Of a DNA stretch of 64,000 nucleotides, positions 58,269 through 64,000 are shown piece by piece. The position numbers were made by a program, and so were the translations under genes. Origin of the DNA: Bordetella parapertussis (GTDB taxonomy: Bacteria; Pseudomonadota; Gammaproteobacteria; Burkholderiales; Burkholderiaceae_B). The stretch is taken from positions 1 to 64,000 of the forward strand of contig CAMBZR010000005.1 of NCBI GenBank assembly GCA_945872285.1, in the 5' to 3' direction. Below the pieces are notes generated by a model, which was not told the DNA's origin, did no database searches, and saw only the letters and a list, made by a program, of their open reading frames with translations. How positions within the stretch are numbered: position 1 is the stretch's first letter; each line of letters begins with the position of its first letter.

Positions 58269-59071
58269 GTCTATCGGTTTCGCCGAATACGCTCAGCGGC
58301 TTGACCCGTAGAATTATTCCGTGTCTCGATGTCACCGCCGGGCGCGTCGTCAAAGGGGTCAACTTTGTTGACCTCATCGATGCAGGCGATCCAATCGAAA
58401 TCGCGCAGCGCTATAACGAACAGGGTGCAGACGAACTTACGTTTTTAGACATTACCGCCACGAGCGACGAGCGCGATTTGATTTTGTCGATCATCGAACA
58501 GGTCGCTTCGCAGATTTTTATTCCGCTCACGGTCGGTGGGGGTGTGCGTCAGGTCAGCGATGTGCAACGCTTGCTTAACGCCGGTGCAGATAAAGTCTCG
58601 ATCAACAGTGCCGCCGTCGCCAACCCCGAACTTGTGCGCGCGGCATCAAACTATCATGGCTCGCAGTGTATCGTTGTGGCCATTGATGCGCGGCGGGTGG
58701 CAAACAGTGCAACCCCCTCTTGGGAAGTCTTTACCCACGGCGGTCGCCGCGGCACCGGCTTAGATGTCGTGGCGTGGGCGCGGCAGATGGCCGATTTTGG
58801 CGCAGGCGAACTTTTGTTAACCAGCATGGATCGCGACGGAACCAAAGCAGGCTTCGACCTTGAACTCACGCGGCGCGTTGCCGACGCGGTGGCGATTCCG
58901 GTAATCGCCTCGGGTGGCGTTGGTAGTTTGCAGCACTTGGCCGATGGCGTAACCTTAGGCGGAGCCAGCGCGGTCTTGGCTGCCAGTATTTTTCATTACG
59001 GCGAATACACCGTGCGTCAGGCCAAAGACTTTATGGCCAACCAGGGTATCGCAGTCAGGCGCAGCGCCTGA
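58265..59071 (+). CDS. hisF: Imidazole glycerol phosphate synthase cyclase subunit HisF
   Basis: Cyclase that uses HisH-derived ammonia to form the imidazole ring and AICAR. 268 residues. Catalytic Asp residues lie in [17 protein letters not shown] and [14 protein letters not shown], and the phosphate loop in [11 protein letters not shown]. Overlaps hisA by 4 bp and hisI by 1 bp (TGATG). The N-terminus is a few residues longer than the E. coli protein. Confidence 0.97.
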   Translation: MSLSVSPNTLSGLTRRIIPCLDVTAGRVVKGVNFVDLIDAGDPIEIAQRYNEQGADELTFLDITATSDERDLILSIIEQVASQIFIPLTVGGGVRQVSDVQRLLNAGADKVSINSAAVANPELVRAASNYHGSQCIVVAIDARRVANSATPSWEVFTHGGRRGTGLDVVAWARQMADFGAGELLLTSMDRDGTKAGFDLELTRRVADAVAIPVIASGGVGSLQHLADGVTLGGASAVLAASIFHYGEYTVRQAKDFMANQGIAVRRSA

Positions 59072-59484
59072 TGAGCACCGCGGCGCCTGGTTGGCTGGCC
59101 GACGTCAAATTTGACGAAAAAGGCTTGATTCCGGCGATTTCACAAGACGCCCAGACAGGGCAAGTATTGATGTTTGCCTGGATGAACGCCGAGTCGCTTG
59201 CCGAAACAGCGCAAACCGGTCGGGCCGTCTTTTGGTCGCGCTCGCGCAATCGTCTTTGGCGTAAAGGCGAAGAGTCGGGCCATGTCCAACGCCTCATTGA
59301 ACTCAGGCTTGATTGCGACGGCGATGTTCTTTTGCTAAAGGTTGAGCAAATCGGCGACATTGCCTGTCATACTGGACGCGCAAGCTGTTTTTATCGCCGG
59401 TTAGAACACGCCGCCGACCCGCACGCCTCGAGCTGGGTCATCGTCGACCCAGTTCTTAAAGACCCAGAGCTGATCTATAAGTAA
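59071..59484 (+). CDS. hisI: Phosphoribosyl-AMP cyclohydrolase HisI
   Basis: Zinc enzyme opening the adenine ring of PR-AMP; 137 residues, monofunctional because hisE is a separate gene here. Cysteine ligands appear in [15 protein letters not shown] and [11 protein letters not shown] (in part). Coupled to hisF by a one-base overlap. Confidence 0.95.
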   Translation: MSTAAPGWLADVKFDEKGLIPAISQDAQTGQVLMFAWMNAESLAETAQTGRAVFWSRSRNRLWRKGEESGHVQRLIELRLDCDGDVLLLKVEQIGDIACHTGRASCFYRRLEHAADPHASSWVIVDPVLKDPELIYK

Positions 59485-59556
59485 TTTTTTGACGAGTCAT
59501 CCCACAAAGAACCACCTTCCCAAAAGCTGTCTCCCTTAAAAATTTCTGCCCATAAA

Positions 59557-59922
59557 ATGATCGCACCTCTCACCAACTTGGCAAACAAACGGGTCTCTGA
59601 CGCGATACTGGCTCGCATCGCAGATACGTTGGCCACGCGCTTGCCCGCAAATGGTGGCGATCCCGCCACCTCCTACGTTGCAACGCTCTTTTCAAAGGGG
59701 CCTGACGCCGCTTTGAAAAAGATTGGCGAAGAGGCCACTGAGCTGGTCATGGCCGTCAAAGATCAGCAGGCTGACCGAATCGTGTCAGAGACCGCGGACC
59801 TCTGGTTTCACTGCCTGGTAGTTTTGACCGAGCATGGCCTGCGCCCCGAACAAGTGCTGGCCGAACTCGCTCGCCGCGAAGGGTTGCCGGGCTTGCAAGA
59901 AAAACTCTCTCGTTCCTCTTAA
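59557..59922 (+). CDS. hisE: Phosphoribosyl-ATP pyrophosphatase HisE
   Basis: MazG-like alpha-helical pyrophosphatase acting after HisG; 121 residues. The metal-binding [11 protein letters not shown] and [10 protein letters not shown] helices are visible. It stands 72 bp after hisI and 9 bp before the HIT gene, so it is in the same transcript. Confidence 0.94.
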   Translation: MIAPLTNLANKRVSDAILARIADTLATRLPANGGDPATSYVATLFSKGPDAALKKIGEEATELVMAVKDQQADRIVSETADLWFHCLVVLTEHGLRPEQVLAELARREGLPGLQEKLSRSS

Positions 59923-59931
59923 ATCAACACC

Positions 59932-60300
59932 ATGAGCGAAAACTGTCTGTTCTGCAAAATCGTAAAAGGCGAAATCCCAGCAAAAATCGTCTATACAGAC
60001 GATGATTGTGTGGTTTTTCATGACATTCAACCCGCGGCTCCAGTACATTTACTAATGGTGCCTCGGCATCATGTCGTATCGATGCAAGACGTTAAACCTG
60101 AAGATGCCGGCTGGTTAGGTAGAATGCTGACTCGGGTTGAACAAATTGCCTTAGCAAATGGCTGCAATCCAGGCCCAGAGGGTGGTTTTCGTCTCACGAC
60201 GAATTCAGGCCTAGAGGGCGGGCAAGAAATTAAGCACCTGCATTTTCACATTCTTGGTGGCAGACGTCCTTGGCAGGGCTTCACTCCCCTCAAGAACTAA
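59932..60300 (+). CDS. HIT family nucleotide hydrolase/transferase (HinT-like)
   Basis: 122-residue protein with the histidine triad HLHFHILGG near residues 103-111 and an N-terminal [13 protein letters not shown] typical of HinT. HinT proteins cleave purine phosphoramidates. It lies between hisE and tatA, a conserved order in betaproteobacteria. Cotranscription with both sides is likely given the short gaps. Confidence 0.93.
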   Translation: MSENCLFCKIVKGEIPAKIVYTDDDCVVFHDIQPAAPVHLLMVPRHHVVSMQDVKPEDAGWLGRMLTRVEQIALANGCNPGPEGGFRLTTNSGLEGGQEIKHLHFHILGGRRPWQGFTPLKN

Positions 60301-60314
60301 TTCGGAGATTCATC

Positions 60315-60575
60315 ATGGGTAGTTTTAGCATCTGGCATTGGCTGATCGTTCTGGCTATCGTGGCGCTGGTTTTTGGCACGAAAAAGATTCGTAATATTGG
60401 TGCCGACCTAGGCGGCGCAATCAAGGGCTTCAAAGAAGGGATGAAAGACCCGAACGCAAAAGACGCCGAACCGGCCGCGTCGACTGAAGCCGCGCCCGTA
60501 CAACGCGTCGCAACGGGCGAAACCATCGATGTGCAAGCTAAAGAAAAGTCAAATACACAACCCGGCACGCACTAA
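60315..60575 (+). CDS. tatA: Sec-independent translocase protein TatA
   Basis: Pore-forming subunit of the twin-arginine translocase, 86 residues from the ATG at 60315 with a GGAG site; the longer frame from 60270 runs through the end of the HIT gene. One N-terminal membrane helix ([16 protein letters not shown]), the FG-x2-K hinge and an amphipathic helix [16 protein letters not shown] follow, then a polar tail. Confidence 0.95.
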   Translation: MGSFSIWHWLIVLAIVALVFGTKKIRNIGADLGGAIKGFKEGMKDPNAKDAEPAASTEAAPVQRVATGETIDVQAKEKSNTQPGTH

Positions 60576-60623
60576 CCCTTTTGGCTAGTTTTCTAGCTGA
60601 GTCTCTTTGGCACCTCGCACACC

Positions 60624-61178
60624 ATGTTTGACGTCAGCTTTACTGAATTACTTGTCATTGGAGTCGTGGCGCTTGTCGTCATTGGCCCTGAACGCCTGCC
60701 CAAGGTGGCGCGTACACTCGGCCACCTTGTCGGTCGCGCTCAACGCTATGTTAACGATGTCAAAACAGACATTCAGCGCGAGGTCGAGCTTGATGAGTTG
60801 CGCAAGTTAAAAGATCAAATGCAAGACGCCGCACAAAGCGTGCAGTCAAGTTTACAAAATACCGAAGATTCGCTGCGCAAACCCCTTGACTCGCTCGAAC
60901 AGGATGTCTCGGCGCTCAGAGCGTCTATGACCAATCCTGAGATCCCCGAACCGGTTACGCCTGAAATTTCGGCACCTGTACTCACGGCCAATGACGCAGC
61001 GTCTGCCAGCGCGCAGGTTGTAGTCGCAACGCCTGAGACCGCACTTGCCGGCTCCGCCGTCCAGGTCACACACGTGCCAATGTCTATCCCCACTCAACTT
61101 GAGATCGACGCCCTAGCGCCAGTCTCTGCGCAACCTCCGGTTTCGGTGGCGACAACTACACCGGGATCTAAATCTTGA
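60624..61178 (+). CDS. tatB: Sec-independent translocase protein TatB
   Basis: Receptor subunit that binds twin-arginine signals with TatC; 184 residues. N-terminal helix with ELLVIGVVALVVIGPERLPKVARTLG (in part) is the TatB signature, followed by a long amphipathic helix and an unstructured Ala/Pro/Val-rich tail. The stop overlaps tatC by 4 bp. Confidence 0.95.
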   Translation: MFDVSFTELLVIGVVALVVIGPERLPKVARTLGHLVGRAQRYVNDVKTDIQREVELDELRKLKDQMQDAAQSVQSSLQNTEDSLRKPLDSLEQDVSALRASMTNPEIPEPVTPEISAPVLTANDAASASAQVVVATPETALAGSAVQVTHVPMSIPTQLEIDALAPVSAQPPVSVATTTPGSKS

Positions 61179-61993
61179 GCACCAACCCCTCTGACAATCA
61201 CGCGATCGGCGGCACGCCCGACGCAAGCCCAGACCCGGCCGAAGCGCCACCGGCAAACGAAAGTTTCATGTCGCATCTGATTGAGCTGCGCACGCGCTTA
61301 CTACACGCGGTGGGTACGGTAGTTGTGGTGTTTGTTGTGCTGTTTATTTATCCTGGCGCTTCGGTGATCTATGACATTCTTGCCGCGCCGATGCTGGCTT
61401 CGTTACCAGAGGGGACTCGAATGATTGCGACGGGCGTGATCACGCCTTTTATGGTGCCCATGAAGGTCACGATGATGGCGGCCTTTGTGGTGTCGCTGCC
61501 CGTGGTGCTTTATCAAGTTTGGGCGTTTGTGGCGCCTGGGTTATATCGCCACGAACAACGACTAGCTTTACCACTGATCGTGTCAAGTTCGCTTTTGTTT
61601 ATCGCTGGCATGGCCTTTTGTTATTTTGTAGTCTTCAGGTCTGTGTTTTCGTTTATTGCGTCGTTCGCGCCGCAATCAATCACACCAGCGCCAGACATTG
61701 AGGCTTATCTGAGCTTTGTCATGACCATGTTTCTCGCCTTTGGCGTGACGTTCGAGGTGCCCGTGGCGGTTGTACTGTTGGTGCGCATGGGGATTGTGAC
61801 CGTTGTCAAATTGAAGGAAGCCCGCGGATATGTCGTCGTTGGCGCCTTTGTGATCGCAGCGGTCGTGACCCCGCCAGATGTCGTTAGCCAATTTTTGTTG
61901 GCTGTGCCTTTGTGCGTGCTTTACGAAGTCGGGATCCTTGTTGCGAGGGGCGTCAAACCCCGCAGTGAAGAAAAAGCCGACGAAGTTACCTGA
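61175..61993 (+). CDS. tatC: Sec-independent translocase protein TatC
   Basis: Six-span membrane core of the Tat translocase, 272 residues. Signal-binding residues lie in the early cytoplasmic MSHLIELRTRLL and the first loop; FVAPGLYRHEQRLALPL and the late VVTPPDVVSQFLLAVPLCVLYE are diagnostic. A 30-residue N-terminal polar extension precedes the standard start. Last gene of the tat unit. The Tat-like signal of the binding protein at 8106 could be one client. Confidence 0.95.
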   Translation: MSTNPSDNHAIGGTPDASPDPAEAPPANESFMSHLIELRTRLLHAVGTVVVVFVVLFIYPGASVIYDILAAPMLASLPEGTRMIATGVITPFMVPMKVTMMAAFVVSLPVVLYQVWAFVAPGLYRHEQRLALPLIVSSSLLFIAGMAFCYFVVFRSVFSFIASFAPQSITPAPDIEAYLSFVMTMFLAFGVTFEVPVAVVLLVRMGIVTVVKLKEARGYVVVGAFVIAAVVTPPDVVSQFLLAVPLCVLYEVGILVARGVKPRSEEKADEVT

Positions 61994-62211
61994 GGTTTGC
62001 ACAAATTTAGTGCGGCTTGCGTTTTAAACCCGCCGAGGATTGCTTGCCATTGTTATAAGTGTTTAGCCTACTAAAAATTCCACTTGTTACTAAATGTTTT
62101 AAGGTATATCTTTTCAATATTGGTCAAAATATTTAGTTTTAGCTCTTTGATTAATGCTTAGCCAGATCGCACCTATCGTGGTTCGGTCGCCGGCCCTAAA
62201 AAGGGATTATC
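61994..62211. promoter_or_regulatory. AT-rich intergenic region before the XRE regulator
   Basis: 218 bp, strongly AT-rich from about 62050 to 62160 against a GC-rich background. It contains ACTAAAT at 62089-62095 facing ATTTAGT at 62131-62137, and further TTTAG/CTAAA words nearby, which could be operator half-sites for the downstream regulator. No hairpin with a T-run that would clearly terminate tatC is seen. AAGGGATTATC provides the ribosome-binding site for the GTG start at 62212. Confidence 0.45.
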
Positions 62212-62553
62212 GTGCTATCTCATCGTCTTAAACAGGCTCGCCTACGCGTGGGGTTGTCACAAGAAAAACTCGGCAAACTTGCTGGTATCGATCCAATGTC
62301 TGCTAGCGCTCGCATGAACCAATATGAACGCGGTAAACATTCGCCTGACTATCAGTTGATGTGCCGTGTCGCTGAAATTTTAAATACGCCCGTCAGTTGG
62401 TTTTATACCGAAGATGAAGAACTCGCGCGCCTTCAAGAGGTCTTCTATCATCTCGATCCAAACGTGCGACAGCCTTTGTTGGTTCAGGCTGAGTCACTGA
62501 TTGCGGCAAATCCGCCGTTAGCCAGGCAAACGCCCACCGAACCTGCCCACTAA
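62212..62553 (+). CDS. XRE/Cro-CI family helix-turn-helix regulator
   Basis: 113-residue DNA-binding protein. The HTH covers about residues 5-60: RLKQARLRVGLSQEKLGKLAGI, then an inserted DPMSASARMNQYERGKHSPD recognition region and the LMCRVAEILNTPVSWFY end. The C-terminal half is a short helical tail (LDPNVRQPLLVQAESLI) without a recognised domain. It starts with GTG after a good ribosome-binding site. Target unknown; self-control through the AT-rich upstream DNA is possible. It converges with the protease gene with 23 bp between stops. Confidence 0.85.
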   Translation: MLSHRLKQARLRVGLSQEKLGKLAGIDPMSASARMNQYERGKHSPDYQLMCRVAEILNTPVSWFYTEDEELARLQEVFYHLDPNVRQPLLVQAESLIAANPPLARQTPTEPAH

Positions 62554-62576
62554 CCTGCCCACTAGTCAACAGGCTT

Positions 62577-63746
62577 TTACTTTGGCTTAGCGGGGCGCTG
62601 CCCTGCGGTCAAAGTCAAGGTTTGCAGGCGACCGTTGCGATAGAGCTTGAGCTCAAGGGCCTCACCCGGTGCTTTCGCAGCAATACGCGCCATGAAGCGT
62701 TGGGTGTCGTTGACCGGCTTGCCATCTATCGCTTGGATGATGTCGCCGACTTTCAAACCTCCTTTTGCAGCGGGCCCATCGCGAAGCATGCCAGCAATAA
62801 TGACTCCAGCCGCTCGCTCTAAACCGAACGCGCGCGCTAAGTCGGCCGTCATATCCTGCGGTTCAATCCCCAGCCAACCACGTTTAACGTAGCCAAATGT
62901 CAGGATCTGACTCAACACCGTTTGCGCCGCCTCGGCCGGAATGGCAAAGCCAATCCCTAACGAGCCACCTGATTTTGAATAGATCGCCGAATTGATGCCC
63001 ACGAGCCGCCCCTGCGTATCGATCAGTGCACCCCCTGAATTACCCGGGTTAATGGCCGCGTCGGTTTGAATAAAGTTCTCGTAGGTGTTGATGCCGAGCC
63101 CAGTACGACCCAGTGCCGAGACAATCCCCATGGTGATTGTCTGGCCCACACCGAACGGATTCCCAATTGCGAGTACGACATCGCCAACCCGGGGCGCCTC
63201 GAGTAAGGTAAAGCGCAAAAGCGGCAGATTTGTTAGCGCAATACTTAACACCGCAAGATCTGAATCGGCATCGACGCCAACCACAGTCGCAACGGCCTGT
63301 CGACCATCGGTCAGAGCGACAATAATTTCGTCGGCGCCCTCAATGACATGAAAGTTAGTTAAAACATGGCCCTTGTCCGAGACCACGACGCCAGAGCCGA
63401 GGTTAGTGGCCTGCTGCTGCTGATTGAAGCCGGGCATTTGTTCAAAAAATTTACGCAGCGCCGGGTCGGCAGGCAAGGGCATACGCGAAACAGAAACACG
63501 CTTAGTCGTGTGGATGTTAACCACTGCCGGCGCGGCCGCCGCAACCGCCACCGCATAAGACCCTGGCGCCTGTTGCACGGCGCCGGTATCAACCGCCCCC
63601 GAACCGAGCGCGCCAACTGGAATGCCAGGGCGCGGGTCAGCGCGCGCTGGCAGGCGCAACCAATCTGGGCGTAAAGTCGTGACCACGAATAAAATCGCGA
63701 TACACACTGTTACTGCTTGGGCAAACAACAGCCAAAGACGACGCAT
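62577..63746 (-). CDS. Membrane-anchored HtrA-type serine protease (DegS/AlgW-like)
   Basis: 389 residues from the ATG at 63746; alternatives are 63764 and a longer frame to 63815. One N-terminal membrane helix (LWLLFAQAVTVCIAILFVV) without a clear cleavage site, then a trypsin-like domain with the triad His in LTNFHVIEG near 132, Asp in DSDLAVL near 161 and Ser in GNSGGAL near 236, and one PDZ domain (GWLGIEPQDMT to the end). A single PDZ plus anchor is the DegS/AlgW layout, which senses misfolded outer-membrane proteins and starts the sigma-E response; DegQ/DegP would have two PDZ domains. Divergent from nif3. Confidence 0.9.
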   Translation of the reverse strand: MRRLWLLFAQAVTVCIAILFVVTTLRPDWLRLPARADPRPGIPVGALGSGAVDTGAVQQAPGSYAVAVAAAAPAVVNIHTTKRVSVSRMPLPADPALRKFFEQMPGFNQQQQATNLGSGVVVSDKGHVLTNFHVIEGADEIIVALTDGRQAVATVVGVDADSDLAVLSIALTNLPLLRFTLLEAPRVGDVVLAIGNPFGVGQTITMGIVSALGRTGLGINTYENFIQTDAAINPGNSGGALIDTQGRLVGINSAIYSKSGGSLGIGFAIPAEAAQTVLSQILTFGYVKRGWLGIEPQDMTADLARAFGLERAAGVIIAGMLRDGPAAKGGLKVGDIIQAIDGKPVNDTQRFMARIAAKAPGEALELKLYRNGRLQTLTLTAGQRPAKPK

Positions 63747-63762
63747 GAGGGATCCAGCAATC

Positions 63763-64000
63763 ATGAAAACTGTTTCAACGCACACTTTAACGCAGTGGCT
63801 TGCAACCACGCTCAACGTGGAAGCCTTTAGCGATTATTGCCCCAATGGCTTACAGGTCGAAGGCAAGCACTCAGTTGGCCATATTGTCACGGGCGTAACG
63901 GCGAGCCAGGCCTTGGTCGACGTCGCGGCAAAACAACAGGCTGACGCGTTGCTTGTTCATCACGGCTGGTTTTGGAAGGGCGAAGACCCCCGACTCGTTG
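63763..64000 (+). CDS. NIF3-like dinuclear metal-centre protein (3' truncated by window)
   Basis: The first 79 codons of a NIF3 family gene. The start MKTVSTHTLTQWLATTLN leads to DYCPNGLQVEG and LLVHHGWFWKGE, the family's first two conserved blocks, whose histidine pair binds two metal ions. Homologues are hexamers, some with GTP cyclohydrolase I type 2-like annotation; the role is not firmly known. The ATG at 63763 lies in the divergent gap with the protease and shares CATG with a possible alternative start of that gene. Confidence 0.85.
   Translation, partial: MKTVSTHTLTQWLATTLNVEAFSDYCPNGLQVEGKHSVGHIVTGVTASQALVDVAAKQQADALLVHHGWFWKGEDPRLV

Overview
The window looks like a chromosomal segment of a betaproteobacterium of the order Burkholderiales, most likely close to Alcaligenaceae (Bordetella/Achromobacter-type relatives). 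This rests on family content and gene order: the mla - ABC-2 - bolA - murA - his - hit - tatABC - degQ-like - nif3 run, the coxB-coxA-small protein-DUF2970-coxC block with a SURF1/ctaA/ctaB/sco block beside it, PhaM, DUF3717, rpoH, gltBD, and three orphan tripartite-tricarboxylate-transporter (TTT, 'Bug') binding proteins. GC is moderately high throughout except for two AT-rich intergenic stretches. Genes are packed with many 1-17 bp overlaps. I see no rRNA, tRNA, CRISPR array, prophage or intact insertion sequence.

Layout. 1-1.2 kb: end of a urea ABC transporter operon (urtD partial, urtE), then about 300 bp of structured non-coding DNA. 1.5-4.1 kb: tcuAB (tricarballylate/citrate-type oxidation). 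4.1-7 kb (minus): a three-gene overlapping unit of a YVTN beta-propeller, a polysaccharide deacetylase and a sterol-desaturase-like enzyme. 7.1-14.7 kb: accessory catabolic region with two TTT binding proteins, a DUF4387/AtuA-like/isochorismatase-like/PEP-mutase-like operon, a type-B carboxylesterase and an Lrp regulator. 14.7-19.5 kb: a MocR-type regulator divergent from an omega-amino-acid:pyruvate aminotransferase with a perfect 14-bp dyad between them, then a gamma-glutamyltransferase-family gene.

19.6-25.9 kb: glmS, an Lrp regulator, a glycosyltransferase, an MFS exporter and glmU, so both committed enzymes of UDP-GlcNAc synthesis lie here. 26-27.1 kb: PhaM and DUF3717. 27.1-35.7 kb: a caa3-type cytochrome c oxidase with heme A synthesis and copper-assembly genes, including a 39-residue small protein that is easily missed; the Cox11/CtaG gene expected in this block is absent. 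36-39.7 kb: Nudix hydrolase, rpoH with a CIRCE operator lying across its promoter, an SdiA-regulated-type propeller, and a degenerate REP-associated tyrosine transposase followed by a REP-like inverted repeat.

39.8-47.1 kb: gltBD (glutamate synthase) and a third TTT binding protein. 47.2-52.5 kb: phospholipid transport mlaF-E-D-A-C and an ABC-2 exporter pair. 52.6-60.3 kb: bolA, murA and a histidine operon (hisGD-BHAFIE) that lacks hisC. 60.3-64 kb: tatABC, an XRE regulator, a DegS/AlgW-like membrane-anchored protease and the start of a NIF3-family gene.

Most of the window is core metabolism and envelope biology. The accessory parts are 7-19.5 kb and 38.9-39.8 kb. The best candidates for undescribed biology are the DUF4387/AtuA-like catabolic operon with its orphan binding protein, the apparently catalytically dead transposase beside a REP-like repeat, and the propeller-deacetylase-hydroxylase unit. 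No family assignment was checked against a database; all come from reading translations and motifs.
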